From Crassaminicella profunda (GTDB lineage: Bacteria; Bacillota; Clostridia; Peptostreptococcales; Thermotaleaceae), in NCBI RefSeq assembly GCF_019884785.1, contig NZ_CP082326.1, forward strand, positions 124,001-188,000: a stretch of 64,000 bases of DNA, written 5' to 3'. The translations under genes and the position numbers were made by a program. Of the stretch, positions 54,774 to 63,977 are shown in pieces. Each line of letters begins with the position of its first letter. Position 1 is the stretch's first letter. The notes under the pieces are model-generated. The model did no database searches and was not told where the DNA came from. It was given only the letters and a program-made list of their open reading frames with translations.

Positions 54774-55742
54774 ATGAAAAAATTTACAACGCTTTTATGT
54801 ATGATCTGTGTTTTGATGTTAGTATTAGCAGGCTGTGGGAATGGTGCAAATGAAGAGGCAAGTGTTTCTGATGAGCAAAATCAAGTGAAGGAAATAAATG
54901 TTTCCTATGTTACAGCACCTTTGAATGTACCGTCTATTGTTGAAAAACATGAAAATTTATTTGAAGAAGAGTTTGGCGATATAAAAATCAATTTTCCAGA
55001 AATAACGCAAGGCTCTAAAATGACAGAGGCCGTAGCAACAGGAGATTTAGACTTTTGCAATGCGCTAGGAGGCACTTCAGCCATAATAGGAAGGGCAAAT
55101 GGGGTAGATTTAAAGATTATAGGTACTTATTCAAGAGCACCAAAATGTTTCACCATTATGACAAATAATGAAAATATTCAGTCTGTAAAAGATTTAAAAG
55201 GCAAAAAAATTGCAGGACCTAAGGGAACTATTTTACATCAATTGTTGATTTCTGCAGGGAATGAAGCAGGTGTGAGCATGGATGATATGGAATTTATTCA
55301 AATGGGCATAGGAAATGGTGTATCTAGTATGATGAGTGGAAATGTAGATGCAGCATTAGTTGCAGGACCAGCAGTGATCAAGGCACAAGAGGGTGGTGCA
55401 CGTATTCTTAGAAATGGAGAAGGATTATTAGATGCTACGATTGTCATTGGGGCAAGAGGAGAATTTTTAAAAGAGCATCCTGATCTTGTAGAAAAATATA
55501 TGAATGTTCATGAGAAAGCATTAAAATTCATGGAAGAAAATCAAGAAAAAATGTTTGAAATGGTAGCAAAGGAAAATGGAGTTTCTGTGGAAGATGTAAA
55601 AACTATGTATCCATGGTATGATTTTAATCCAACTATTACAGAAAAGGATGTAAAGGAGTTAGAAAAAACACAAGATTTTCTATTCGATAACGGTATGATT
55701 CAAGAAAAAATAGATATAAAAACTCTTTTTGTAGAAAAGTAA
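54774..55742 (+). CDS. ABC transporter substrate-binding lipoprotein (NMT1/SsuA-like)
   Basis: 322 residues. Lipoprotein signal ends LVLAGC with Cys21 as lipidation site. The mature part has the NMT1/THI5-SsuA pattern: INVSYVTAPLNVPSIVEKH, GSKMTEAVATGDLDFCNALG, DLKIIGTYSRAPKCF, VKDLKGKKIAGPKGTILHQL, and SMMSGNVDAALVAGPAV. The ligand could be a sulfonate, nitrate-like anion or pyrimidine precursor; sequence alone does not tell. 113 bp downstream of the ATPase gene. Confidence 0.9.
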   Translation: MKKFTTLLCMICVLMLVLAGCGNGANEEASVSDEQNQVKEINVSYVTAPLNVPSIVEKHENLFEEEFGDIKINFPEITQGSKMTEAVATGDLDFCNALGGTSAIIGRANGVDLKIIGTYSRAPKCFTIMTNNENIQSVKDLKGKKIAGPKGTILHQLLISAGNEAGVSMDDMEFIQMGIGNGVSSMMSGNVDAALVAGPAVIKAQEGGARILRNGEGLLDATIVIGARGEFLKEHPDLVEKYMNVHEKALKFMEENQEKMFEMVAKENGVSVEDVKTMYPWYDFNPTITEKDVKELEKTQDFLFDNGMIQEKIDIKTLFVEK

Positions 55743-55783
55743 ATAGGATGTAGATGAATCTAGGATTCAGCGTATATAATAAA

Positions 55784-55832
55784 AGTCATATGTTTTTAGG
55801 ATAAAGTTACCTAAGAACATGTGATTTTTTTT
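55784..55832 (+). terminator. Terminator of the ABC importer operon
   Basis: GTCATATGTTTTTAGG / CCTAAGAACATGTGAT hairpin (G-U pairs allowed) followed by eight T. Confidence 0.88.
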
Positions 55833-55961
55833 AATTGATTTAAATAAAGAAATCAATTAAAAATTTAAGCATTGAAAAAATGCTCGACAAAGTATTACAG
55901 AATTTTTAATACGATTGTGGTAAAGTGATATTTGGCATATTAGAAAAAAGGGGGAGTTCAA

Positions 55962-58961
55962 TTGAAAATCAAAAGAATAGTAACATTACCAATTGTATTA
56001 GTACTTGTATTCAGTATGATGATTAGCCCTATAAGTCAGCATACTGCATATGCTCAAAGTGATAATACTATAAACAAATATCCCAAAGTTAAAAGTGATC
56101 ATATATTTGATAATCCTACTACAGCGCCGGCTTTAAGGATTGAAGAAATGAATCTAGATGAATTTGGAACAAAAAAGCAAAATTTTCTATTGAAATTAGA
56201 AAATGCAAAATGGGCTAAGAATGATAACTTTCATGATAGTACCTTTGAAAAAGAGATGGAGAGTATATGTGATGGATTAAGTGTTACAAAATTAGATGAT
56301 ACTACTGTAGAAGCACAAGTATATAATGATTTATCTAGTCGCCATACTAAATTAAACTTTAAGATACCTATGCTTGTAGAAGTACAGGATGAAGGGGAAG
56401 TAAAAGTAATTATAGATTCACGAGATAGTTATTTATCATCTGGAACATATACTTTTGCTATAGCAACAAATTTAGATACAATAACAACGATAGAAGATAC
56501 AGATGCTTTTAAGGATAATATCGAATTAAAAACGATTGATATAGAAGAAGCAAGTATAGGCTCGTTGCCAATAGAGAATGGAAAAATAAAATTAGAATTA
56601 CCTGATGGATTTGAATGGACATCAGGAGGTGATATTATAGCAATTTTTGGACTACAAGGAGCAACAGGAGTTGTAAGTATAATTGGAAATACATTAGAAA
56701 TAACAATGGATTATAGTAAAGCATATAATAGAGATAGACGAGGTGATATTTTTATAAAGGGAGCGTCTATAAAAGCATTACCAGAAGCTATTTCTGGTGA
56801 TGTAACAGTGAAAGTCAGTGGGGATAATGTAACAGAAGCAGAAATGGTAGTTGCATCTTATGAGAAAGAAGAAGCTATGGCTGAAGTAGAATATCCTGTA
56901 AATCAATCAATTGTATATCTAAAAGGAAAGAAAGTAATAACAGATACTCCAAATAAATTGATTGATCAGCATGTATATGCACCTATACGTGCTGTAGCAA
57001 AAGGGTTAGGAGTATCATCTTCTGAAATATTCTGGGATGGAAAAACTAAGACAATCTCTATTTTAAGAAAAAATAAAGTTGTACAGTTAGTGATTAGTTC
57101 ATCTGAGCTGAAAGTAAATGGATTGGTTACAAATATGGATGTATCACCCCAAATGATAGATGGAAGAACCTATATACCAGCGAAATATGTATTTGAAGCT
57201 TTTGGTTTTAAAGTATCAGAAGATGAAAAAGCATTAAAGATAATAAATGGTCATGATTCAAATGAAAAAGATAGTAAGATGGAAACAGAGTATCCTGTAG
57301 ATCAAAGAGTTATATATTTTAATGGAATAAAAGTAATGAATGAGACACCTAATAAGTGGATTAATCAACATATCTATATACCTGTAAACTTAGTAGCAAG
57401 AGGATTAGGAAATGTAGAAGTATTTTGGGATGGAGCAACTAAAACAGTCACTATTTTAGGACTAGATAAAGAAGTGAAATGTGTAGTTGGATCATCTGAA
57501 CTACAAGTCAATGAATCAGTTATAGATATGGGTGTAGCACCAATGATAATCGATGGAAAAGTTTATATACCAGCAAAATATGTATTTGAAGCTTTTGGTT
57601 TCAAAGTATCTGAAGATAGTAAACGATTGAAAGCAACAAATGATCCTTCATTTAAAGAAGTTTATACAATCAATACAAAAGATTTTTCACAATATAAACA
57701 AAGTGAAGATTTTACATTAGATTTATCCAAAATTACAGTTACAAATTCTGATGGGAATCAAGTAAATAAAACAATTATATTTGTCCCTGAAGAAGCTTTA
57801 GCTAAATATGTGATAGACAAAAAAGTAATGAAAATCTCTAAGGATATTCCTGTAGGTGTTTATACTATTACAGCTATACTTGATGAAGATCAATCTATAA
57901 AAACAACTTTCAAGCTTACAATTTCTAATAAGCCATCTAATGTAAGTTCTGGAGGTGGTGGAGGTGGTGGAGGCGGTGGCGGCGGTGGCGCTACAGCACC
58001 TGATTCAGCAAAAGAAACCACAAAAGCAGTAAAAAAAGCTTTAGAAAATAAAAAGGTAAAAGAAATTAAAATTGAAGTAAAAGCGCCAAAAGGGAAAAAA
58101 GCAGCTAAAGCAACATTATCAAAAGATACATTAAAAGATATTATAAAAGCAAATAAACCTTTAACAGTAGCAACAAAGCAAGTTATGCTAACATTTGAAC
58201 CCGAGGTTTTAAGTACTGAAGGTATGGGAGTTAAAGAAACTGTAGAAATTTCTGCAAAACCTCTAGAACAAAAAGAAGCAAAAGAAATGTTAAAAAAAGC
58301 TACAGAAAATAATACAGGGATCATTTCAGTTGGTTCTGAAATATTTGAATTCAGAGCAGAGGTAATGAATGATGATAAAGTAGTAGATTCAATGCATGAA
58401 TTTAAAAAGTCAGTAGCAATAAGTGTTGATCTTTCTGAAAAGAAATTATTAAAAAGTGATATAGCTAAATTAACTGGAATTAGATATGTAAAAAATAAAG
58501 ATGGAAGTATTACACCAGTTCAACTAGGTGGGGAATACGACGCCAAATCAAAAACATTTACATTTTATACAGATGAATTTAGTTTCTATGGAGTGGCAAT
58601 GACAGAAGATGTGAAAGTAATAAACTTAAGTATTGGTAATACTGAGATTACTGTTGATGGTGAAACTACTACAACGGATGTAGCACCAATCATTTTATTA
58701 GACCGAACAATGGTACCCTTAAGATTTGTTGCTGAAACATTAGGTGCAAAAGTTGATTGGAATAATGATACAAAGACTGCAAATATCAACTTAGATGATA
58801 AAATAGTAAGTGTTACAATTGGCGTTAAATCAAATGGAATGGATATTGCACCAGTATTAGTTGATGATAGAACGTTAGTACCACTTAGATATGTATCTGA
58901 AAACTTAGGTGCATCAGTAAAGTGGTTCGAAGATACAAAGTCAATTGAAATAGTTAAATAA
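55962..58961 (+). CDS. Large secreted protein with three copper-amine-oxidase-N (stalk) domains
   Basis: 999 residues. A signal peptide (about 1-30, ending TAYA-QS) precedes an unrecognised beta-rich region (to about 300). Two adjacent 'copper amine oxidase N-terminal' stalk domains follow (about 307-430 and 443-562, each with YIPAKYVFEAFGFKVSED). Residues about 664-676 are 13 glycines. A Lys/Ala-rich segment (KKALENKKVKEIKIEVKAPK) and a further beta region lead to a third stalk domain at about 886-999 (DRTMVPLRFVAETLGAKVDW, DRTLVPLRYVSENLGASVKW). Such stalk domains are common in clostridial exported proteins with unknown binding roles. TTG start at 55962 follows GGGGGAG. No sortase or S-layer-homology anchor is visible. 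Confidence 0.85.
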   Translation: MKIKRIVTLPIVLVLVFSMMISPISQHTAYAQSDNTINKYPKVKSDHIFDNPTTAPALRIEEMNLDEFGTKKQNFLLKLENAKWAKNDNFHDSTFEKEMESICDGLSVTKLDDTTVEAQVYNDLSSRHTKLNFKIPMLVEVQDEGEVKVIIDSRDSYLSSGTYTFAIATNLDTITTIEDTDAFKDNIELKTIDIEEASIGSLPIENGKIKLELPDGFEWTSGGDIIAIFGLQGATGVVSIIGNTLEITMDYSKAYNRDRRGDIFIKGASIKALPEAISGDVTVKVSGDNVTEAEMVVASYEKEEAMAEVEYPVNQSIVYLKGKKVITDTPNKLIDQHVYAPIRAVAKGLGVSSSEIFWDGKTKTISILRKNKVVQLVISSSELKVNGLVTNMDVSPQMIDGRTYIPAKYVFEAFGFKVSEDEKALKIINGHDSNEKDSKMETEYPVDQRVIYFNGIKVMNETPNKWINQHIYIPVNLVARGLGNVEVFWDGATKTVTILGLDKEVKCVVGSSELQVNESVIDMGVAPMIIDGKVYIPAKYVFEAFGFKVSEDSKRLKATNDPSFKEVYTINTKDFSQYKQSEDFTLDLSKITVTNSDGNQVNKTIIFVPEEALAKYVIDKKVMKISKDIPVGVYTITAILDEDQSIKTTFKLTISNKPSNVSSGGGGGGGGGGGGGATAPDSAKETTKAVKKALENKKVKEIKIEVKAPKGKKAAKATLSKDTLKDIIKANKPLTVATKQVMLTFEPEVLSTEGMGVKETVEISAKPLEQKEAKEMLKKATENNTGIISVGSEIFEFRAEVMNDDKVVDSMHEFKKSVAISVDLSEKKLLKSDIAKLTGIRYVKNKDGSITPVQLGGEYDAKSKTFTFYTDEFSFYGVAMTEDVKVINLSIGNTEITVDGETTTTDVAPIILLDRTMVPLRFVAETLGAKVDWNNDTKTANINLDDKIVSVTIGVKSNGMDIAPVLVDDRTLVPLRYVSENLGASVKWFEDTKSIEIVK
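57951..57989 (+). repeat. GGN codon run encoding polyglycine
   Basis: Thirteen consecutive glycine codons, a GGA/GGT/GGC mixture with GGTGGAGGTGGTGGAGGC-type pattern, in an otherwise AT-rich gene. In-frame slippage would lengthen or shorten the linker. Confidence 0.9.
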
Positions 58962-58982
58962 TTAATGAATACGAAATAAAAT

Positions 58983-59032
58983 AAAGTCATGTAATTTAGG
59001 TTAAAAATGCCTAAATTTACATGGCTTTTATT
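58983..59032 (+). terminator. Terminator of the surface-protein gene
   Basis: AAGTCATGTAATTTAGG / CCTAAATTTACATGGCTT hairpin followed by TTATTC. A second small hairpin, CCCACTT/AAGTGGG, lies at 59047-59064. The rest of 59065-59280 shows nothing further. Confidence 0.8.
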
Positions 59033-59292
59033 CATTTATAATATTCCCACTTCTATAAGTGGGAGATTGGAAATTTAGTGTCAGGTGAAATAGAGTATTC
59101 ACTTGAAGTTTCAATTTTTTGCTTTAGAAAAACGAGTTTATTTTATATGTTGTATATGCAGATATAAATGAGAATGATTTATTGTTACTTTACCTACTAT
59201 TCTATATATAATATAATTGGACTTAACGAGCAGGAGTAACTTTGGCATGTTTATAGATTGCTAGGACTTGTATTGATGAAGGAGAAGGTAAA

Positions 59293-60387
59293 ATGAATAT
59301 TATGAATGTTGATGTATATACTATTTTGAAAAAAATAAGTATGTGGATAGGAATAATTATTGGAATAGGAATTGTAAGTTTTAGCGTACTTGTCATATAT
59401 TTAACCATAACAGATTATAAGCCAAAAGAAATTATAAAAATTAATGCAGAAGGAAAACCAGCCTATGAAAAAGGAAATGATCAAATTTCTATGATTACTT
59501 GGAATATAGGATATGGAGGCTTAGGAGAAAAAGAAGATTTTTTTGCTTCAGGAGGAAAAAGTGTAAGACCAGATAAAAAGGAAATAGTAGAGAATTATAT
59601 GAAGGGGATTACACACTTTTTAGAGAATAACAAGGCTGATTTTTATTTTCTTCAGGAAATAGATTGTGCATCAAAACGGAGTTATTATATAGATGAATAT
59701 AAAGAGATAAAAGATACACTAAAGAAATATCAATCTGTATTTGCTTACAATTATAAAGTAAAATTAGTTCCTGCCCCTTTTCCTCCTCCATTTATGGGAA
59801 AGGTTGAAAGTGGGATTGCCTTATTTGGAAAGTATAGTATGAACGATACGATGAGATATCAATTTCCAGGAAAATTTAAATGGCCTGTATATTTAGCTCA
59901 TTTAGATAGATGTTTTACGGTGAGTCGTGTGGATATTGAGGGAAAGGATCATCAATTGGTACTTATTAATACTCATAATTCAGCCTTTGATAAAGATGCG
60001 GTACTTAGAAAACAACAGATGGATTACTTGAAAAATGTGATTACAGATGAGTATGAAAAAGGAAACTATGTAATCGCTGGAGGAGATTGGAATCAGTTGA
60101 TGCCAGGAATATCGAAGGAATACTTCACTACACATTTAGAAGGATCAGATTGGGTGGTACCTTTGCCACAAAATTGGATACCAAAGGATTGGACCTGGGG
60201 ATTTGATAAAAATCTTCCAACAGTACGAGCAACAGATACAGCCTATATAAAAGGAGACACTTATTTAACAAGCATTGATGCTTTTTTTATGTCTCCCAAT
60301 GTGGAATTAGTAAAAGTAGAAGTAAAAGATTTGGATTTTAAATATTCTGATCATAATCCTGTATATATGGAAGTGAAATTGAAATGA
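59293..60387 (+). CDS. Membrane-anchored endonuclease/exonuclease/phosphatase family protein
   Basis: 364 residues. An N-terminal membrane helix (about 14-37, ISMWIGIIIGIGIVSFSVLV) is followed by an EEP (DNase I/sphingomyelinase-like) domain facing outside. Catalytic landmarks: MITWNIGYGGLG, FYFLQEIDCAS (metal Glu), LVLINTHNSAF, VIAGGDWNQ and the terminal YSDHNPVYMEVK (His). Unusual inserted aromatic-rich loop near PLPQNWIPKDWTWGFDK. Substrate (nucleic acid, phospholipid or inositol phosphate) not determined. ATG 59293 follows GAAGGAGAAGG. Monocistronic, convergent with lrgB. Confidence 0.88.
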   Translation: MNIMNVDVYTILKKISMWIGIIIGIGIVSFSVLVIYLTITDYKPKEIIKINAEGKPAYEKGNDQISMITWNIGYGGLGEKEDFFASGGKSVRPDKKEIVENYMKGITHFLENNKADFYFLQEIDCASKRSYYIDEYKEIKDTLKKYQSVFAYNYKVKLVPAPFPPPFMGKVESGIALFGKYSMNDTMRYQFPGKFKWPVYLAHLDRCFTVSRVDIEGKDHQLVLINTHNSAFDKDAVLRKQQMDYLKNVITDEYEKGNYVIAGGDWNQLMPGISKEYFTTHLEGSDWVVPLPQNWIPKDWTWGFDKNLPTVRATDTAYIKGDTYLTSIDAFFMSPNVELVKVEVKDLDFKYSDHNPVYMEVKLK

Positions 60388-60415
60388 TGATATAAAATTT
60401 GACCTATAATCTCTT

Positions 60416-61126
60416 TTAAATCATTTGATAATTTTGCATAATAAATATAATATAGGGTGCCACTAAAGCCGTGATTAAACCTGCAAGTCCAATGGATAAA
60501 CTACTCATTGCCCCTTGTACTTCGCCTTCTTGAAAAGCTCTTGTTGTTCCTAGTGCATGGGTTGTTGTTCCAATGGCAATACCAATAGCAATTTTATTTT
60601 TTATTTTAAAAAGTCTTAAAATCTCTGGTGCAAAACAAGCACCAAATATTCCTGTGATGGCTACTAATCCTGCAGTTAGGGAAGGAATACCTCCTAGTAC
60701 ACGAGACACTTCCATAGCAATAGGAGCTGTAACCGCTTTTGGTGTCATGGAAAGTAATATTTTATCATTGGCGCCTAAAAATGATGCCATATATACAACA
60801 GAAATAATAGATGTGATAGTTCCTAGTAATACACCAATGGATACTGCTTTTAAATTTTCCTTTAATATTTCTATATTTTTGTAAAGTGGTACTGCTAATA
60901 CAACTGTTGCAGGACCTAATAAAAAATTCAAAATCTTATTTTGTTCATAATAAATTGAATAATCAATATGGGTTATTTTTAAAAAGCAAATGATGATAAT
61001 GATCCCAATTAATAAAGGATTTAATGCTGGATGTTTTAATTTTTTATTGATTTGAATGCCTATTAGAAAAGCAATTAGACTTAAACATAATCCAAAAAAA
61101 GGATTTTCTATTATGATATTAGTCAT
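60416..61126 (-). CDS. lrgB: LrgB/CidB family membrane protein
   Basis: 236 residues with about seven membrane helices. LrgB signatures: NPFFGLCLSLIAF at the N-terminus, GPATVVLAVPLYKN, SMTPKAVTAPIAMEVS, and GTTTHALGTTRAFQEGEVQGAMSSLSIGLAG. Its start overlaps the end of lrgA by eight bases. In other Firmicutes LrgAB modulate murein hydrolase activity or transport pyruvate/glycolate-type products. Confidence 0.93.
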   Translation of the reverse strand: MTNIIIENPFFGLCLSLIAFLIGIQINKKLKHPALNPLLIGIIIIICFLKITHIDYSIYYEQNKILNFLLGPATVVLAVPLYKNIEILKENLKAVSIGVLLGTITSIISVVYMASFLGANDKILLSMTPKAVTAPIAMEVSRVLGGIPSLTAGLVAITGIFGACFAPEILRLFKIKNKIAIGIAIGTTTHALGTTRAFQEGEVQGAMSSLSIGLAGLITALVAPYIIFIMQNYQMI

Positions 61127-61481
61127 CTATATCTACAACCTTTCTATTTACAATAAACTCTACTACTTTACCTGTTATTCCTAATCCTATAAAAATACTT
61201 ACAATCGTCGGAATAATTATTGCGATAAATTGCCCTTTAATAATATCAAAATATAGCATAATGCCTACGGCTGGAGCTATAAAAAATATTGCTAAGTGAT
61301 TTAGAAAAAGATTTGCGATTTCTTCTACGTCTTTTAGTTTTATAATACCAGTAATCAAACTAATGAATAATAAAGCCATACCCATTACGTTTCCTGGTAT
61401 GGGGAGATGAAAAAAATCAGATAGGATTGTCCCACAAAATAGTATAAATATTATAATGGCAAATTGTTTTATCAGGTGCAT
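61119..61481 (-). CDS. lrgA: LrgA/CidA family membrane protein
   Basis: 120 residues, four membrane helices, with FCGTILSDFFHLPIPGNVMG and LFLNHLAIFFIAPAVGIM typical of the holin-like CidA/LrgA family. ATG 61481 follows AAAGGAG. Forms the lrgAB operon on the minus strand. No LytSR-type regulator is nearby in the window. Confidence 0.93.
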   Translation of the reverse strand: MHLIKQFAIIIFILFCGTILSDFFHLPIPGNVMGMALLFISLITGIIKLKDVEEIANLFLNHLAIFFIAPAVGIMLYFDIIKGQFIAIIIPTIVSIFIGLGITGKVVEFIVNRKVVDIDD

Positions 61482-61631
61482 GTATTGTCTCCTTTCTATA
61501 ATAGTGAAATTTTTTATCTATTATATCATTTTTCCCTTTAAATATTATCAATTTATTCTAGTTTTGTTTAAATATAATAATAAATTTATTTGTTTAATAA
61601 TCTTAAATGGATATAGAAGCTTCTATTTTAT

Positions 61632-61663
61632 AACCTATTCGTATGTAGAATAGGTGTTTTTTT
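61632..61663 (+). terminator. Terminator-like hairpin in the lrgA-deoR intergenic region
   Basis: CCTATTC / GAATAGG with a seven-base loop, then TGTTTTTTT. No plus-strand gene precedes it, so it may end a short transcript or read-through. Confidence 0.6.
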
Positions 61664-61723
61664 ATATACTAATAGAATAAAAAAGATTTTGTGATACATT
61701 CAAAAACTAAATGGCGACAAAAG

Positions 61724-61752
61724 TTGACAATGTTTTGAAAATTAGTTATACT
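61724..61752 (+). promoter_or_regulatory. Promoter of the deoR - acid sugar kinase operon
   Basis: TTGACA (61724-61729), 17-base spacer, TATACT (61747-61752), about 90 bp before the start codon. Confidence 0.8.
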
Positions 61753-61823
61753 AAAATAAATAAACACAAACTAACAAATAATAACTAAAAAAAACAAAAT
61801 AAACAACAATAAATAACATTAAA
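61746..61823 (+). other. 78-base G-free A/C-rich leader
   Basis: From just inside the -10 to shortly before the ribosome site the plus strand contains no G, with repeated AAACA/AATAA words (AAATAAACAC, AACTAACAAAT, AACAACAATAA). The leader would be unstructured; the repeated words could be operator half-sites for the DeoR-type regulator (inference). Confidence 0.6.
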
Positions 61824-61842
61824 GAACAGAGTGGTGGAAATT

Positions 61843-62604
61843 ATGTTAAAAGCAGAAAGAAGAAACTATATTATTCAATACTTAAAAGAACATGGAAGGG
61901 TTATAGTAGATGATTTAGCAAAGGAGTTAGATATTTCTCCTATGACTATTCGAAGAGACTTGAAATATTTGGAGGATAATAACTTCATTACAAGGACCCA
62001 TGGGGGAGCAGTTTTACATGATATGCTCATAGAGGAAGTACCTTATCATCAAAAAACATCAGTGCATATGGAAGAAAAACAGAAAATTGCTGAACATGCA
62101 AGTTCATTAATCAAAGAGGGACATACGATCATACTAGATGCTGGAACAACAAATATGGAGATTGCAAAAAGCATAAAAGACATGAAAAATTTGAAAGTGA
62201 TTACAACAGACTTGATGATTGCACTATTTCTTTCAAAATTCCAAGGGATTCAGGTATTTTGTACAGGTGGTTGTATCCAAAGCACTACAGGAACATGTTT
62301 AGGATCAGATGCAAAAGAATTTATAGAAAAGATATATGTAGATATTGCTTTCATTGGAACAAGCTCAGTAGATGTAGAGAAAGGTTTGACTACACCTAGC
62401 CTAGAAAAAGCAAAAATAAAAAAGCAAATAATCGATTCTGCTGATGAAGCTATATTGGTAACAGATCATTGGAAATTTGAGAAAAAAGGTTTTGCAAAAA
62501 TTTGTTCATTAGATCGATTAGATAGGATCATTACAGATAAAGGAATAGATCAACGTATATTAGAGGAAATCAAGAATCTAGGAGTTATAGTGGAATTAGT
62601 TTAG
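61843..62604 (+). CDS. DeoR-family transcriptional regulator
   Basis: 253 residues. The N-terminal winged helix (RNYIIQYLKEHGRVIVDDLA, then SPMTIRRDLKYLE and RTHGGAV) is followed by a sugar-phosphate-isomerase-like effector domain with ILDAGTTNMEIAKSI and FIGTSSVDVEKGLTTP. Family members are usually repressors released by a phosphorylated sugar. ATG 61843 after GGTGG is preferred to a GTG four codons upstream. First gene of an operon with the kinase and the PdxA-like protein, suggesting it senses their pathway. Confidence 0.93.
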   Translation: MLKAERRNYIIQYLKEHGRVIVDDLAKELDISPMTIRRDLKYLEDNNFITRTHGGAVLHDMLIEEVPYHQKTSVHMEEKQKIAEHASSLIKEGHTIILDAGTTNMEIAKSIKDMKNLKVITTDLMIALFLSKFQGIQVFCTGGCIQSTTGTCLGSDAKEFIEKIYVDIAFIGTSSVDVEKGLTTPSLEKAKIKKQIIDSADEAILVTDHWKFEKKGFAKICSLDRLDRIITDKGIDQRILEEIKNLGVIVELV

Positions 62605-62631
62605 TAAATATATTTGCAGAGGAGGTATATT

Positions 62632-63951
62632 ATGTCAGAAATTGTCATCATCGCAGATGATTTGACAGGTGCTAATGCAACAAGTGTTTTGTTATCAAGA
62701 GCTGGCTATAGAGCAGCTACATTTTTAAAATTAGATGATTATGATGAAAAACAACATGCTCATTTTAAAGCTATCTCTATTAGTACGGACAGTAGAGGAA
62801 TATCAGAAGATATGGCATATGAGAAAGTATCATCAATAACTGACTTTTTCAAAGATAAAAAAGTGAAGCTATTTTCTAAACGTATAGATAGTACACTTCG
62901 TGGAAATGTGGGAGTAGAGATTGATGCAGTACTGGATCATTTAGGAGATGATGCAATGGCCATTGTAGTAGCAGCTTTTCCATCTTCAGGAAGGATTACT
63001 ATAGGAGGATATTTAATGGTAGACTCTATACCTTTAGAGAACACAGATGTTGCAAAAGATCCTAAAACTCCTGTTGATACTTCTTGTGTACCTGAATTGA
63101 TTCAAGAGCAAAGCAAGTATGCTGTAGATTATATTCCATTGAATCAAATTTTAAAAGGAGATAAAGCTTTAAAAGAAAAAATTATTTGTAGTAAAGAAAA
63201 AGGCAATAAGATTATTGTAATGGATGCTACAACCAATGAAGATATAGAGATCATTGCAAAGGCTACAAAACAAACAGGATTAAAAGTTATTGCAGTAGAT
63301 CCAGGACCTTTTACTGCTACATTAACCAAAGAATTTGTAGATAGGCCTAGAATTGTACCAGGACAAAAAGTAATGCTTACTGTAGGAAGTGTAAGTGCTT
63401 TAACAAGAAGGCAGTTAGAAGCATTAAAGATAAAACATAAATGCTTATTTAAAACAGTAAATTCTGCAGCACTTATTTATGATGAGACCCGAGAAAATGA
63501 AATCAATAAAACTGTGAAGCATTTAATAGATAAAATGGAATATTACAATATTTTAGGGGTTGTAACTACTACAGATGAAACAGAAGTATTAGATTTACAT
63601 GAAATTGCACAAGAATTAGGTGTTACAGAAGATGATGTAACATTAAGAATTTCAAATGGATTAGCAAGTATAACAAGAAGATTTATGGAAAAAACAGATA
63701 CGGTTATAGGCGGTTTATTTACTAGTGGGGGAGATGTGACGGTAGCTGTATGTAAAGAGCTTCAATCAGCAGGAATAGAGGTAAAAGATGAAGTATTGCC
63801 CTTAGCGGTTTATGGTCGAATGATTAAAGGAAAATATAATCATATGCCTATTATCACAAAGGGTGGACTAATTGGAGAAACCCATGCAATTATCAAATGT
63901 GTTGAATATTTGTTAACGAAAGTGTCTACTGAATATCATAAAAATATATAA
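62632..63951 (+). CDS. Four-carbon acid sugar kinase family protein (DUF1537/OtnK-type)
   Basis: 439 residues. N-terminal DUF1537 domain with IIADDLTGANATSVLLSRAG, SIDSTLRGN-like KRIDSTLRGNVGVEIDA, AAFPSSGRIT, and C-terminal nucleotide-binding domain with GLFTSGGDVTVAVCKEL and ITKGGLIGE. Such kinases phosphorylate threonate, erythronate or related acids, and a PdxA-like dehydrogenase then oxidises the product; the next gene begins like PdxA, which supports that pathway. ATG 62632 after GAGGAGG is preferred to a TTG six codons earlier. Confidence 0.92.
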   Translation: MSEIVIIADDLTGANATSVLLSRAGYRAATFLKLDDYDEKQHAHFKAISISTDSRGISEDMAYEKVSSITDFFKDKKVKLFSKRIDSTLRGNVGVEIDAVLDHLGDDAMAIVVAAFPSSGRITIGGYLMVDSIPLENTDVAKDPKTPVDTSCVPELIQEQSKYAVDYIPLNQILKGDKALKEKIICSKEKGNKIIVMDATTNEDIEIIAKATKQTGLKVIAVDPGPFTATLTKEFVDRPRIVPGQKVMLTVGSVSALTRRQLEALKIKHKCLFKTVNSAALIYDETRENEINKTVKHLIDKMEYYNILGVVTTTDETEVLDLHEIAQELGVTEDDVTLRISNGLASITRRFMEKTDTVIGGLFTSGGDVTVAVCKELQSAGIEVKDEVLPLAVYGRMIKGKYNHMPIITKGGLIGETHAIIKCVEYLLTKVSTEYHKNI

Positions 63952-63977
63952 ATTGATAAAAGAAAGGACAGATGCAG

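Noticed and set aside
57890-58324. 144-codon minus-strand frame with a polyproline run
   Set aside because: It is the complement of the polyglycine part of the 999-residue protein, which has the better start, signal peptide and domain evidence.
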